Assembly: GCA_020726505.1 (NCBI GenBank)
Contig: JAHLEZ010000036.1
Span: 186,001 to 250,000, forward strand
Reading direction: 5' to 3'
Source: Leptodontidium sp. MPI-SDFR-AT-0119
Lineage: Eukaryota > Ascomycota > Leotiomycetes > Helotiales > Leptodontidiaceae
DNA: 64,000 nt
The notes under the pieces were generated by a model. It was not told the DNA's origin. It searched no databases and was given only the letters and a program-made list of their open reading frames with translations. Shown here in pieces: positions 22,980 to 34,128 of this stretch; positions within the stretch are counted from its first letter, which is position 1, and each line of letters begins with the position of its first letter. The translations under genes were made by a program, and so were the position numbers.

Positions 22980-24000
22980 TCATAACGAGGTAACCCCGAA
23001 TATAAGCTTGAGGTTTGTTTCCTGAATAGCGTATTCTCTCCGTACTATCTTTTCTTGACCGGGAAGTCGATCGAAACGTGCTATCAGGACGCTTTCGAAC
23101 ACATGCCAGGAATTGATCAGCTCGAGGTGAATCGGCGCAACTCGTCCAAGAGCGTCAGTCAGAATTAGCGGTTCTTGGATCCAGCATGGTTTACATTCTC
23201 GGGGTGTCCGTGTTTGGAGATTTATGACCGCATTATATGTCTTGAAGTTGACAGTCCAGATGTTGAACATGAATGTCCTGAGTTCGGCACCGAGCTTGAA
23301 GAAATAGTTCCTAGTACTTCGCATGAGTCATGGCTCAGGACGTACAAAGTGAAGGAGATGCTCACATTCGCTCTACAAGTCTGGATGTGTTTGTTCCGTG
23401 CTCTTTCAGATTCCTCTCACTCTCGTCTAACTTCTCCTGTATAATAGCTAGTGATGCGCTTTGCTGATGTTGAATATTGTCTCGCTGCGCTTGAGCGCCG
23501 AGAAGATGAGCGTTGATATTTCGTGAGGTGAGCTTCGTGAGGTTGCTACCATCTAAAGTCAGTCCTATCATCAAATTTGAACAGGTCATACCCTACATGC
23601 CTGCGGTGATCAACAGCATGTTGATCGTAGAACTGTGTCCGTTGATCTCAGTCCGGAATCTGGCGACCTCCTCCTTCTGTGTCAAAGCCCACTTGATTTT
23701 CTTTCCCGCATCGCGAATCCTATCACCCGAGCCGCCTTCCCTCAAACTACAATTATATGTCCTTACTTTCCGTAAGAACAATTCCATGGACTCCTTGCAT
23801 TGGTCAACCACCCTCCCAGTTGTATGACTCAAAGCGTTAAGCTCAATTATAGAGTCGCAAGTTCGCGACAAAAGCTCAACTTCCAGGAGCGCCCGATCGA
23901 GGGACCATAGCTCCTGGGACAGTTGTTGGTACTCAGCCGATGCTCCCTGAATGTCATCGAGAGCTTTGATGACGGAACAAGATGCAGCAGGATCGATTTT
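22980..24000 (-). pseudogene. UBL/STAND-N-like fungal protein, fragmentary
   Basis: Minus-strand pieces in family order. About 24000-23593 reads KALDDIQGASAEYQQL, LWSLDRALLEVELLSRTCD, GGSGDRIRDAGKKIKWAL, FRTEINGHSSTINMLL. Next comes 23589-23362 (helical, IIQEKLDESERN). Then 23324-22980 carries the ubiquitin-like segment PLILTDALGRVAPIHLELIN and FDRLPGQEKIVRREYAIQ. These match a family expanded in Leotiomycetes and other fungi: an N-terminal STAND-type helical domain followed by a ubiquitin-like domain, thought to act in NLR-like signalling. Here a TAG interrupts after LLITAGM, there are frame changes between pieces, and the first roughly 20 residues are missing at the boundary with the inverted repeat. 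Some breaks could be introns, but the missing start favours a pseudogene. Confidence 0.6.
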
Positions 24001-24044
24001 TGTGTGGAAGGAAGAGGCTGGACGAGGCTAGCGATACTCGAGTA

Positions 24045-24311
24045 ACGAGCCTGGAGGCACGGGTCTGTGCGGTACAGGGTATTTCACAGCCAAATGAAAA
24101 ATAATAATTCTTACGCAAAATAACAATTCAAAAATCTAGTTAATAGAAAGACAGATATACTTATTCTTTATCGTGTATTTTAATAATAAAGCAAAACGAT
24201 TAAGCGTTCGTTGATATATTTAAGCGTGAACTCGCCAACTTTGTATTTTCTAAGCCTGAAAGTGCCTCGCAAAACCGCCTGTAGCGCACAGACCCGTGCC
24301 TCCAGGCTCGT
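24045..24311. repeat. 34-nt inverted repeat enclosing AT-rich core (MITE-like)
   Basis: Arms 24045-24078 and 24278-24311 are reverse complements with 33 of 34 positions matching, each containing GCCTGGAGGCACGGGTCTGT or its complement. They enclose about 199 nt of AT-rich DNA. No clear target-site duplication flanks the arms (AGTA versus AATC). It could be a small non-autonomous element or the remains of an inverted duplication. Confidence 0.55.
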
Positions 24312-24488
24312 AATCTGCCTGCGTGAAATCTGCAGTGACCTGCCTTGTGCGGGCGCACCAAGTTCAGCTTGAATCAAACATCGTGCTCCTTCTGTGCCTG
24401 GCTTTCTGCTCATGACGATGCATTCTTCGCAAAAACAATTTGTAAATCCTTCAGAAAATTGATATGTAGCGGACTTGAATCCTAAGAG

Positions 24489-24640
24489 GATTCCTTGGTC
24501 TCATTAAGATAGATAAAGAATACCCCCTCTGCTATCGTAGGCTTCATATCTCGCTCCTTATTATCACCAACATGCACCATCTCACTCGGCAAGATATCTA
24601 GATGCTCCAGGACTTTTGGAAAGAGTCCATGCTTGATCTT
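24489..24640 (-). pseudogene. HAD-superfamily hydrolase C-terminal fragment
   Basis: About 50 codons on the minus strand read HGLFPKVLEHLDILPSEM then VHVGDNKERDMKPTIAEGV and end at TAG. VHVGDN...D is HAD motif IV, the acidic Mg-binding loop. Motifs I-III are absent and the frame closes upstream, so only the tail of a gene remains. Confidence 0.55.
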
Positions 24641-24949
24641 TATGTCCGATTATTAAAACGGCTGACATCGCAATAAGGCTGAAGCCAAGACCTTCTCAGC
24701 TATTACTGTATATCGTCACATCCCGAGCAATCGTGGCCGAGTCGTAAAATCAACCAATCACGATTCTGTGCAACACATCCTATAGCCCAATAACCTATCG
24801 CCAACGAGACCCGCGAACGAGAAGCTGAGAGAGAACCTTCGCAGGCCACCTTGAGGCTGCAGGATTTGGAGGGGAACCACACTGATAATGAAGAATCCTT
24901 CCCCCTCCCTCTTCCTCTTTGAGAATCCCCATTGAGCCCATCGTTCATA
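24641..24949. other. intergenic, upstream of membrane-protein gene
   Basis: No supported gene. It contains the probable promoter of the following plus-strand gene and decayed sequence. Confidence 0.4.
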
Positions 24950-26175
24950 ATGCGACCCTTCTGTGTTATTTCTGGTCTCGGTCTGGCCTCTGCAATTATA
25001 TGGGATGGACCGAAACCCACAAATCCCGCCAGTCTGGTAACTGCAAGCGTCAGTCCCAAGCCAACTGAGGTTGCTGAGCTCGTCAAGAGAGATGCCTGGC
25101 CAGCAAGTTTCTGCGGGTTTGTTGGTGGTATTTCATGTAGGTCGCTCCGAACTGTACAGCCATTTCAACTGACAGAACAGCTCTCGGTGCTACATGCTCT
25201 CCACATTCTTCTTGTGTCTGGAACACCGACTACTTCGTCGTTGGATGTTGTGCAACAGAGAGCAAAGCATGTCTCTTCTTCACTTCATGCATCGATGAGA
25301 ACTCGCCAGCTACTGCCGCAGATGACTCTCTCGTGTTTACATGGTGCGTTCTCCTCTGGAATCCAGCCAACACCAAACTGACACCAGCAGCCGAGGGACA
25401 AAGACATGTTTCCAAAACAACTATCCATCGAACTATAGGCAATGGGTAAGCCACACTACAAGTTACATGAAGAGTGCTGACTTTGTAGGGGTGTGGATAC
25501 AATGCTACCTTCATTGCTTTGACCTATCAGAACATGAGTGCGGATGCAGCAACGATCCAACAAGCATACATCGGAACAGCAGAGCTTCTAGCCATGACGA
25601 CTGTAACGGCAACAGCCAATTACACAGTCACTGCAGTCCCGGATTCTTCCTCGGGCACCCCAAGTACTGGCACAATAATTGGAGCTGCTATTGGGGGAGC
25701 TGCCATCCTGGTAGTCGGCGCCGCCATCATAGCAGCCCTCCTCTTGAGGCGGAGGAAAAGCAATCAGCCAGCCATATCAGGACCAATCAGTCCGATGAGC
25801 AGTCCAGGTATGACAGCGCATGGGAGCGCTCAAATGGTGGGCTTCCATCATCAAACAGGGAGCTACTTCAACAAAGACCAGTTTCAACCCGTCGTGCCGG
25901 GAACAGGTCATTCTCCAGGGCATTCAACATCAACACATTCTTACCCACAAGTCTATCAGGGCTACCAACCACCACCACAACCCAGTCCAAATCATGTGGA
26001 TGCGATATATCATGCATATCGACCTCCACAGTCACCAGGTCCGATGCCCATGTCTCCAACACCACGAGAGATGGATGCCCGAAGTACAAGAAGCTTTGGT
26101 GGGATATCTCGAAAGCCCGTGGCTGGCCACGACGAACCGACACCGCCCCTTCCATTTGCGTCTTCGATGCATTGA
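24950..26175 (+). CDS. single-pass Cys-rich membrane protein (WSC/Mid2-like sensor type)
   Basis: Four exons, 24950-25140, 25176-25343, 25391-25445, 25489-26175; 366 residues. Start ATG 24950 opens a short signal peptide (MRPFCVISGLGLASA). The ectodomain has spaced Cys (SFCGFVGG, TCSPHSSCVWNTDYFVVGCC, SCIDEN, KTCFQNNYP, WGCGYNATFIAL). A Ser/Thr stretch follows, then one transmembrane helix (IIGAAIGGAAILVVGAAIIA) followed by RRRK as stop-transfer, and a Pro-rich cytosolic tail. This layout is common in Pezizomycotina plasma-membrane proteins related to wall sensors; ligand and function are unknown. The first intron as drawn is only 35 nt, so that junction is the weakest. The third exon has a NAGNAG acceptor (25388 or 25391). 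Confidence 0.75.
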
Positions 26176-26661
26176 AGTTAAGATGGAGCAACGAGTAACG
26201 AAAATGAATTAATGTGATGAGAAATGATGAAGACTTGTTAGGAAATTTTGATGGATGGCGTTTTGCGGTCTATTTTCCTGGTTGGGTAATGGGGCAGGTT
26301 GCGAAGGAAGGGCAGCCAGAGCAACACCAAAAGGAGCGGAGTTCAAACTAAAGCAGGACAATTGAAGCTGTAGCTTCCTTAGATGAAAGATTTAGGTAGC
26401 AACAAACCGTTGACATACTGCTTCGCGCCTCGGGCGAATGACAAAGGTTCGAGAAGCTCAAACGGGAATTTGACGGCAGCAGACTGGAATTTGGTGCCAC
26501 ATTGTGAAACGTTTCAATCATTAGTGTAAAGTACATGCCCAAATCACCAATGCCCAAGACTCACTTTGATGCTGGCCGAATCAATACATTGATATATCTG
26601 AGCCCACGGAAATAGAAACCCACTCCCCTAACCAACGCCGCCATCAATGATCATCAAATGA
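26176..26661. other. convergent intergenic region
   Basis: 3' flanks of the membrane-protein gene and of yju2. Nothing else recognised. Confidence 0.45.
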
Positions 26662-27471
26662 TCAAACCAGTGAAGGTTTCTTCTTGATCCCCAGAGCTGC
26701 AGCATGATCTTTCTTTTTCTTCACGACCCTCTTGAAGCTTGGTGGAGGCATTTCCAAGGCTTCTTCTTTTGTAATTGGAGGCGCTGATCCAACACCCGCA
26801 TCGTACTCATCATCATCAATGACCTCCTCCATCGCCTCATGCTGCCTCATGAATGCCTGCCGGGCAGCCTCTTCATCTTCGCGATCTTGTCTTTGCCTTT
26901 CTTCGTCAATGCTCTCCCGTGCAACTGTGACTTCTACTCCATCCTTTCCCATTCTCTCGTTCCTTGCATTTCGAGTCCGGATTTCGTCCAAGGCATCTGC
27001 AACTGCCATCTCTCTCTTGGCGTCCAGTGTCTTCGTCTCGAGCTCCTGCATGGCATTCTTTTCTTCCTCCTCCCTTTCCAGCCTGTCCAGACGCTCTTCA
27101 TCGCTCTCTTGCTTGCCAGCCCCATTCATTCGCCACGGCTCCGTATTCCTCTTTGCCCCTCTCTCGCATTCGTAGTCCATATTCTTGGGGTCTGTCTTGA
27201 AGGTAATTTCGCCCGAGCATCTTGTACATCGAATGTAGAATCGGTATATGGGGATGGAGTAGTATTTTTCTTCGGTGGTCTCTTTGCGCGCATTGAATTT
27301 GCGACCTTTGTAGATGTATTCTCCACAGGCGGTACACTTCATGGGGAACGGTGCCATTAATCGAACCGTTTGGACTTTGGGGCCAGCTCCTTTGGGGGCG
27401 CGAGAGCGTGTGATCTTCGAGGGATCGAAGTCGGGAGGGTAGTACTTGGTGAGGACCTTTCGTTCAGACAT
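26662..27471 (-). CDS. yju2: Yju2/CWC16 splicing factor
   Basis: Intronless, 269 residues. The start MSERKVLTKYYPPDFDPSKI is the family hallmark (CCDC94/Yju2/Cwf16). A Cys4 zinc site is formed by CTAC (Cys46, Cys49) and CTRC (Cys82, Cys85), with IRCTRCSGEITFKTDPKN and DYECERGAKRN close behind. After that the protein is helical, acidic and coiled-coil-like, ending in a Lys-rich KKKKDHAAALGIKKKP tail. Yju2 joins the catalytically activated spliceosome through the Prp19 complex and promotes the first transesterification. It is divergently transcribed from the Cdc16 gene across about 495 bp. Conservation is strong over the first 130 residues. Confidence 0.93.
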   Translation of the reverse strand: MSERKVLTKYYPPDFDPSKITRSRAPKGAGPKVQTVRLMAPFPMKCTACGEYIYKGRKFNARKETTEEKYYSIPIYRFYIRCTRCSGEITFKTDPKNMDYECERGAKRNTEPWRMNGAGKQESDEERLDRLEREEEEKNAMQELETKTLDAKREMAVADALDEIRTRNARNERMGKDGVEVTVARESIDEERQRQDREDEEAARQAFMRQHEAMEEVIDDDEYDAGVGSAPPITKEEALEMPPPSFKRVVKKKKDHAAALGIKKKPSLV

Positions 27472-27966
27472 GGCTGGCTAGAGATGGAATGTTGGTTCGA
27501 GAATCGAATATGGTTGAGGAAGAAGTTCAAGGGTTCGTCTTTGCTGTGCGACAGAGCAGTTCTTCGAATTCTGGTAGAGCTATGGTTGAATTATTGAGAG
27601 GACAGTAGTTTGTTGTATGGAGGTCGCTGTCGATGTTCTGAGTGGAGATGGAGATAATGCATTGAGCCTGCTGGGGCGAGGCGGGGAGTATCAAATTCCA
27701 AGGCTGCATATTTGCACAACTGGCGCTAAGGGGAAACCTTATTTATGCACATTATGCCAGCTCAGCCCAGGTCAATCCTTCAGCCTCGCGTCTCCCAAAA
27801 GTTCCCCTCGACGCGACTTCCAAACAACTTCCAAACAAAACAAACCATACAACAGTCTCGAATTCCGAGACAACTTCCACCTCGAATCTGCGGTACTATC
27901 ACTTCTGCATCGATGCGCAACGATTCATGAAGCTGCAGACGTCCAGCGAATGCCCTCAAATACACT
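27472..27966. promoter_or_regulatory. bidirectional promoter yju2 / cdc16
   Basis: About 495 bp between the ATG of yju2 (-) and the ATG of the APC/C gene (+). A CAA/CCA-rich leader lies at 27830-27890 on the plus side. No TATA is evident, as is usual for housekeeping genes. Confidence 0.45.
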
Positions 27967-29910
27967 ATGGAGAAGTTCTTGCGGGATTGGCGCCAGGATG
28001 CCCTGAACAAACACCAGTACGACTCGGCCATCTTTATCGGTGACAAGCTACTTGCATTGACTCGTAGGCTTCCCTTCCTCCTCCTTTTCGTGCTCTTAGT
28101 CCTCTCTCTGTGCCCTCCGGATGTCTGCGCATGCTGATTCCGCGCAGAAAACGATAAAGATGCTTTCTGGCTTGCCCAGGTCCATTTCTCTACCGGAAAC
28201 TACACTCGAGCCCAGAGCTTCCTGTCCAAACAAGATCTGATCACACGAAATCCATCTTGTCGGTACCTAGCTGGTCACTGTTTGATCAAGCAGAACCGAT
28301 TCGAAGAAGCACTCAATGTCCTGGGCGAAAAAAACCCCACCCACCTCATCACAACCGTCAGCAACAGTCGGCGGAAGATACAGCACACGAATGGGCACCA
28401 CAGAGCAGGCTCTAAGGCGCTGGGTCGAGGGGATAGACATGATCGTAGGGACGAAGTTGCTCAAGATGAAGCGGCGAATATCAGATTCGAGGCAGCCATG
28501 TGCTTCCTTCGCGGATTGTGCTACGCTAAACAGAATGCCTTCGATCGCGCAAAGGAATGCTACAAGGATGCTGTGCGGATAGATGTCCAGTGCTTCGAGG
28601 CTTTTGAACAACTGATGAAGAACTGTCTGATGTCGCCGGACGAGGAGTGGCAATTCTTGGACTCCCTGGACTTCGATGCCATTTCTGTAACGGACGACCC
28701 TTCCTCCTCCCAAGAAGCAGCCGACTTCACGAAAATGCTTTACACTACCAGATTATCAAAATACAAGAACCCTGCGGCATTCTCGACAGCCACGGAAACC
28801 CTCTCCACACATTACAACCTCTCCAACAATCCCGACCTTCTGCTTTCGAAGGCGGACCTTCTCTTCACCCAATGCAAGTTCAAGGATGCATTGTCTATCA
28901 CAAATGCAATCCTGCAAGACGACAAATACAATTTCAGCATATACCCCCTCCACCTCGCCTGCTTATACGAACTCCAGTTGAAAAACGCTCTCTTCCTCAT
29001 ATCCCATGATTTAGCCGACAACCATCCCGAAGAACCATGTACGTGGCTGGCTGTTGGGGTCTACTATCTTGCGACAAACAAAGTTGCGGAAGCCCGACGG
29101 TACTTCAGCAAAGCAAGTATGATGGATCCGCATTTTGGGCCAGCGTGGATAGGATTTGCCCACACGTTCGCTGCCGAAGGGGAGCATGACCAGGCAATCT
29201 CAGCATACTCGACGGCTGCCCGGCTCTTCATGGGCACACATCTGCCTCAGCTATTCTTGGGTATGCAAAACCACATGTTGAACAACATGACCCTTGCCGA
29301 CGAATTTCTCAAGACGGCTCACGGACTTTGCAAAACCGACCCTCTACTTCTGAATGAAATGGGTGTGGTCTTCTACCATCAGGAGCGCTTACGGGAGGCC
29401 GTCGGGAAGTTCACCGAAGCCCTCAAGATTGCAGATGAGATTGACAGTGATCCAGCAGCTTGGATCTCAACTCGATCAAATCTTGGCCATGCATATCGGA
29501 GACTTCATGAATGGGACTTGGCGTTCGCTCAGTTCGATGAAGTTCTGAGACTTGGTGGCAAAGACCCATCTGTTTTCTGCGCCAAAGGACTGGTTTTGAT
29601 GGAGCAGCACCGCCCGTTCGATGCTGTTCTGGTCTTCCATGAAGCTTTGGCTATATCACCGCAAGATGCTATTGCGACAGAGCTCCTGAACAAGGCTCTG
29701 GAAGAAACTGCTGGCAGTGGTCCCAATGGAGTGGAGGAGTTCGATGAGGATGACGAATTCGAGAGAGAAATCACGCAGAAGAAGATCGAGGCATCACAAT
29801 TCTTCGCGCGGAGAGGAGGAAAGGGAAAAGAGAAATTCAGGGCGAGGTACAGTAGTGGAGTTGGTTTGGATGGTAATGGAAGTCTTATGGACTTGAGTGA
29901 TGATGATTGA
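27967..29910 (+). CDS. cdc16: anaphase-promoting complex subunit Cdc16/Cut9 (APC6)
   Basis: Two exons, 27967-28063 and 28148-29910; the intron (donor GTAGGC, acceptor CGCAG) is 84 nt in phase 1. The product is 619 residues. The N-terminus MEKFLRDWRQDALNKHQYDS and ALTQNDKDAFWLAQVHF match Cut9. TPR units cover most of the chain: AAMCFLRGLCYAKQNAFDRA, TWLAVGVYYLATNKVAEARR, AWIGFAHTFAAEGEHDQAIS, LNEMGVVFYHQERLREAVGK, SNLGHAYRRLHEWDLAFAQF, FCAKGLVLMEQHRPFDAVLV. The C-terminus is acidic (MDLSDDD). It is a scaffold subunit of the APC/C E3 ubiquitin ligase in the nucleus. A low-complexity Arg/Asp insert (about residues 130-155) is the only variable part. Confidence 0.93.
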
Positions 29911-30215
29911 TGATTGGGCATGGCATGGCATTGACGGTGTAAAGCATTATTGGGCGTTTGGCTGGAGGGGAAAAGATGACAAGCGGTAACTTGGGTTGGT
30001 GTCATGGTAGGCGAGTAGCATAGCATTATATCGAAATGTATACAGGTGATAATACAAGAGCACAGCGCTCTCATAAAACTCCATGTCCAGACCAGATTTC
30101 ATAATATGCTCCCCCAAACGCCAAACCAAACGACAGAGCTACTCCTTTGTACTCTCGCTCCAGGCATGCTAGATGCTAGCGATAGTTCAGATATCGTCCT
30201 TGCCGCCATGCCGTT
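29911..30215. other. convergent intergenic region
   Basis: 3' flanks of cdc16 and of the DUF1757-like gene. No feature recognised. Confidence 0.4.
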
Positions 30216-30734
30216 TTATACATTCGTCTCTTCCCGCTTCCCACCTTTGACTCCAAATCTCCAGCCCATATATCCCATCATACCCAGTACGCTCCCAGCA
30301 CCAACACCACCTACAACACCTCTCCATCCTAATACACTCCTCCTAGTGGCAGCCGTCAGCCCACCCGCCACCATGGCAGGATATGTCCAGTCATCACATT
30401 CCAATTGTCCCTTGTTTTCCAGCAATCTCCAACTTCTATCCCGCCATTCAATCTCCTCCTTGCCGCGCATTTGCATAGGCAAGCCAACTGTCATCAGGGC
30501 GAAGGCTGTAATTGATCCTATGCCAGAGGACCTGAGGAAAGTGGTGGTGAGAGTTGAGTGAGGTATGCCAGCCTTGAGGACATTGAGTCTCCGGAGGGTG
30601 AAGATGATGGACCCGATTCCGCCGCCAGCCAAAGCACCAGCCTGTATGGCACGGGTAAGAACGTGGGCAGTGAGGATGGAGTGGTAGTAGGGTTGGTCTT
30701 CGGCGTAGGGGGTGTGTGGCCAAAGGCGCGACAT
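30216..30734 (-). CDS. small Gly-rich membrane protein, DUF1757-like
   Basis: Intronless, 172 residues from ATG 30734. Several glycine-zipper hydrophobic segments are visible (AGALAGGGIGSIIFTL, GSITAFALMTVGLPM, VVGGVGAGSVLGMMGYMGW). A conserved-looking polar core, GKEEIEWRDRSWRLLENKGQ then DDW, recalls fungal DUF1757 proteins. The glycine zippers resemble TIM17/complex-I B14.7 type membrane proteins, so a mitochondrial inner-membrane location is possible, but no presequence is obvious. The function is not known to me. Confidence 0.7.
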   Translation of the reverse strand: MSRLWPHTPYAEDQPYYHSILTAHVLTRAIQAGALAGGGIGSIIFTLRRLNVLKAGIPHSTLTTTFLRSSGIGSITAFALMTVGLPMQMRGKEEIEWRDRSWRLLENKGQLECDDWTYPAMVAGGLTAATRRSVLGWRGVVGGVGAGSVLGMMGYMGWRFGVKGGKREETNV

Positions 30735-31796
30735 GATGACGCGACAACAGTATTGTTATTCTCCAGAAGTTCGTGCTTTGGTTGCCTTCGTTAAGTGTAT
30801 GTGAGACTGTGCTGTTCAGCACAACTTTCAAGCTCTGTCAGTAAATAGCAGCAAGGGATGAATATAGCAGAACTAGAATTGGCAATGGTCCAATGCTAGA
30901 CGACATTTTATGTGTTGAAGAGGTGGTCGTCGAGGTAGCTTCGAAGCTTCCAGCCAAGAGTCTGGAACGGACATTGAGACTGTCCGAGGACGACGCGGCC
31001 TGGGCAGCCTGATATTTGCTGCTACTGTATCTGACATCGGTAAGCTGGCGGAGTTCTACGCTATTGGAAATCGGAGCAGTGCTGTTGGTGCGTCATTATT
31101 CTGTACGACCGAGGAGGAATTCCGCCAGCCAAATTTATATTGAAGCAATAGAACTTGCCTGGACTTGGGGGAGCCAGGATTCAACCAAATGCGAGACAAG
31201 GGAGGGGCCCCCATTCTTGATGACAGTCCAAGTTGTGCTGTATTCACAATCAGATGGGCTTCGGACATAACAAATTGAAGATGTTGTTTTGATTTTGATT
31301 GTAGAGGGGAGGGGTATGTCCAATACCTCTCTCTCTCAGACATCTAGGGTTTATTAACCAGCCACCAATAATAATAAAGTACCTGCTGCTATCACTCTCT
31401 CCTCCCTTCTTGCAGTTCGGATACAATTACACACTTCCACGGCGAACTGTTTTGACTTATATTCTTTTTCACACTTCAACTTCATTCTCACTCAATGCCG
31501 GTCAAGACGAAGAAAGCCTTCGAGTCAACCAATCAAGTACCTGCCCACATTGCCCACATCTCTCAACATAACCTCATAATCTCCAGTCAGCATTCTGTTA
31601 GACGCCGAAGCCGAGGATGTGGGGAGAGTTGCGGAGGTCGGTCGGTGATCACCCCGCATAGCCGTTATCGCCGACCCTTCAAATGCCAGCTCTAAGAAGT
31701 TATTATCAGACCTCATTCCTCCCACTCCTGTTGTGTTCATTCTAGATTCCCTCCCTCTTTTTGGTGAACCTTCTCCTGCCTGAGCCAATTGCAAAT
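30735..31796. other. intergenic between divergent genes
   Basis: About 1.06 kb between the DUF1757-like gene (-) and acetoacetyl-CoA synthetase (+). The pyrimidine-rich segment 31390-31490 is a likely leader or promoter. The minus open frame at 31525-31845 overlaps the start of the plus gene and has no support. Confidence 0.45.
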
Positions 31797-34128
31797 ATGA
31801 CATCTTTGGCAGTTCCCAGAAAGTTATGGGAGCATCCGAACCCACAAGGTACGGAGATGTACCGACTGATGCAAGAAATAAATCAAAAACACAATCTGAA
31901 GCTGAAGGTTGGACTCCTATTTTGAGCGCGGTCCTTAGCTAACAACATTTCCCAGACATTCTGGGAGTTATACCAATACTCAATCAAAAACCGAGCTCAG
32001 TTCTGGGACCAAGCTTTCCACTTTCTCGACATTATACACAATGGCTCGTATGAGAAAGTTGTAGACGAGTCTGCACGAATTGACACAGTACCGATATGGT
32101 TTAAAGGTGTTAACTTGAACTTTGCTGAGAACCTTCTTTACTCGAGGGTACCAGGTGCACCGTCGTCTCAGCGGGGCAAAGCTGGCAAAGAAGATAACAA
32201 AATTGCCGTGACTGAGATCAGGGAGGGATACACAGAAGTCCGAGATGTTACGTGGGGTCAGCTGAGAAAAGAGGTATCTGTTTTGGCTGATGCAATGAAA
32301 GCACACGGTGTAAAGAAGGGAGACAGGGTAGTTGTCGTTGCTAGCAACTCCGTTGACACTTTGAAAGTCTTCTTCGCTATCACCACTCTCGGTGGGCTAT
32401 TCAGTAGCAGTTCGACAGACATGGGTGTCCAGGGTGTTCTTCAAAGGGCTTTACAGGTTGCGCCTAAGGTATGGATCCTAACTCGTCCTACACAGCTTCC
32501 GCTAAACCTGCCAGTACATATTCATGGACGACTTCGCTATTTACAATGGCAAGAAAGTAGATCTGAGGGACAAAATGCTGCACATTGTCGAAGGGATGAA
32601 AGATATTTCGGAATTCGAAGGGATGGTTTCTATGCCTCGATTTTCAGACCCAGTCGACATCAGCAAGATACCTCGAACAGAAACTCTTGCATCCTTCGTC
32701 TCGAAGGCGACCGGAAAGGCCCCAGATTTTGAACAGACTGCCTTCCGTGATCCTTTCTTCGTTGCCTATTCTTCTGGAACGACAGGAACGCCAAAGTGTA
32801 TTGTTCATTCAGTCGGCGGTTGCATTCTATCCTCTGCTAAGGAAGGGAAGCTGCACGGGCAGATCAACCAAGAAAGTGTGGTGCTACAGTATACCACTAC
32901 TGGCTGGATCATGTACTTCAGCTCCGTCATGAATCTCCTCGCAGGCGCACGAGTCATCTTATATGACGGCAGCCCTTTCCAGCCGGATCTCACAACTTTC
33001 GTGAGGATGCTTGGGGAACAGAAAGTTACGAAGTTGGGAACAAGTCCAAGATGGATGCATGAGATGCAAAAGAACAACATCTCGCCACGGGAAGTCACAG
33101 ATCTCAGTGCCTTGACACATGTGACGAGCACGGGAATGGTATTGAGTGATCAGTTGTTTGAGTGGTTTTATGATAAGGGGTTCCCAGCCCAGGTTCAGCT
33201 TGGGAATATTTCTGGGGGTACAGACTTGGTGTGTATTTCATTGAGGCTGACATTCGAGTTCAATGCTAACTTTCCCTCAGGCAGGTTGCTTTGGAGGGGT
33301 AAATCCGCTCCTTGCTCGTTGAAAATTCACTGCTAACGTTTCAGGAAAACCCATTGACCCCAGTCTATGTCGGCGGTACCCAAGGTCCCAGTCTTGGGAC
33401 TCCCGTTGAGGTCTACGATTCCCTCATCGAAGGTGGAAAGGGTGTTTCTGGGGCACCGGTTCCCCATGGAACACCAGGAGAGTTGGTGGCCCCTAAGGCA
33501 TTCCCTAACATGCCAGTGTACCTTTGGAACGACCCCGACGGATCCCGCTACTTCGGAGCCTATTTCGAGAAATACGACAATGTGTGGACACATGGCGACT
33601 TCGTTATGTTCCACCCAGTGACGAAAAATTTACTATTCCTAGGTCGAGCTGACGGGGTCCTCAACCCGAGCGGAGTGCGATTTGGGAGCGCGGAAATATA
33701 CTCAATCATCGAAGAAAAGTTCCCTCAGATCGCGGATAGCATTTGCGTCGGGCAGAGACGACCGACGGATACTGACGAGAGTGTGTTGCTGTTCCTGCTG
33801 ATGAAGCCTGGGCAAAAATTCACCACTGCCTTGGTGAATGACGTCAAAACCGCGATCAGGAAAGGATTGAGCGCTAGACATGTCCCTAAATATGTTTTTG
33901 AGACACCGGATATACCTGTAAGTCAATCCTGTTCATCAATTTCTTGTAGCGCTGACATCTCGAATTTAGACAACTGTGAACCTGAAAAAGGTGGAACTGC
34001 CTGTGAAGCAGATTGTGTCTGGGCAGATCATCAAGCCCAGTGGGACGTTACTGAATCCCCAGTCATTGGATTATTACTACCAATTTGCCAAAGTGGAGGA
34101 GTTAGCCGAGCCGAAGAGTAGATTGTAG
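31797..34128 (+). CDS. AACS: acetoacetyl-CoA synthetase
   Basis: Six exons: 31797-31907, 31956-32468, 32515-33228, 33281-33298, 33345-33917, 33970-34128. All five introns are phase 0 and the product is 695 residues, the normal length. It is an ANL-superfamily enzyme that activates acetoacetate with ATP and CoA, in the cytosol. Visible: N-terminal MYRLMQEINQKHNL and NFAENLLY, the AMP-binding P-loop YSSGTTGTPK (about 293-302), GISG-type loop NISGGTDLAGCFGGENPL assembled across the introns, HGDFV, RADGVLNPSGVRFGSAEIY, and the C-terminal lysine region TVNLKKVELPVKQIVSG. Exon 4 is only 18 nt and supplies AGCFGG. It probably serves ketone-body, leucine-catabolism or sterol-precursor metabolism. Confidence 0.93.

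Noticed and set aside
26732..27360. Plus-strand frames opposite yju2
   Set aside because: Shadows of the Glu/Lys-rich yju2 coding sequence.
31525..31845. 106-codon minus frame
   Set aside because: Overlaps the start of acetoacetyl-CoA synthetase and has no family features.
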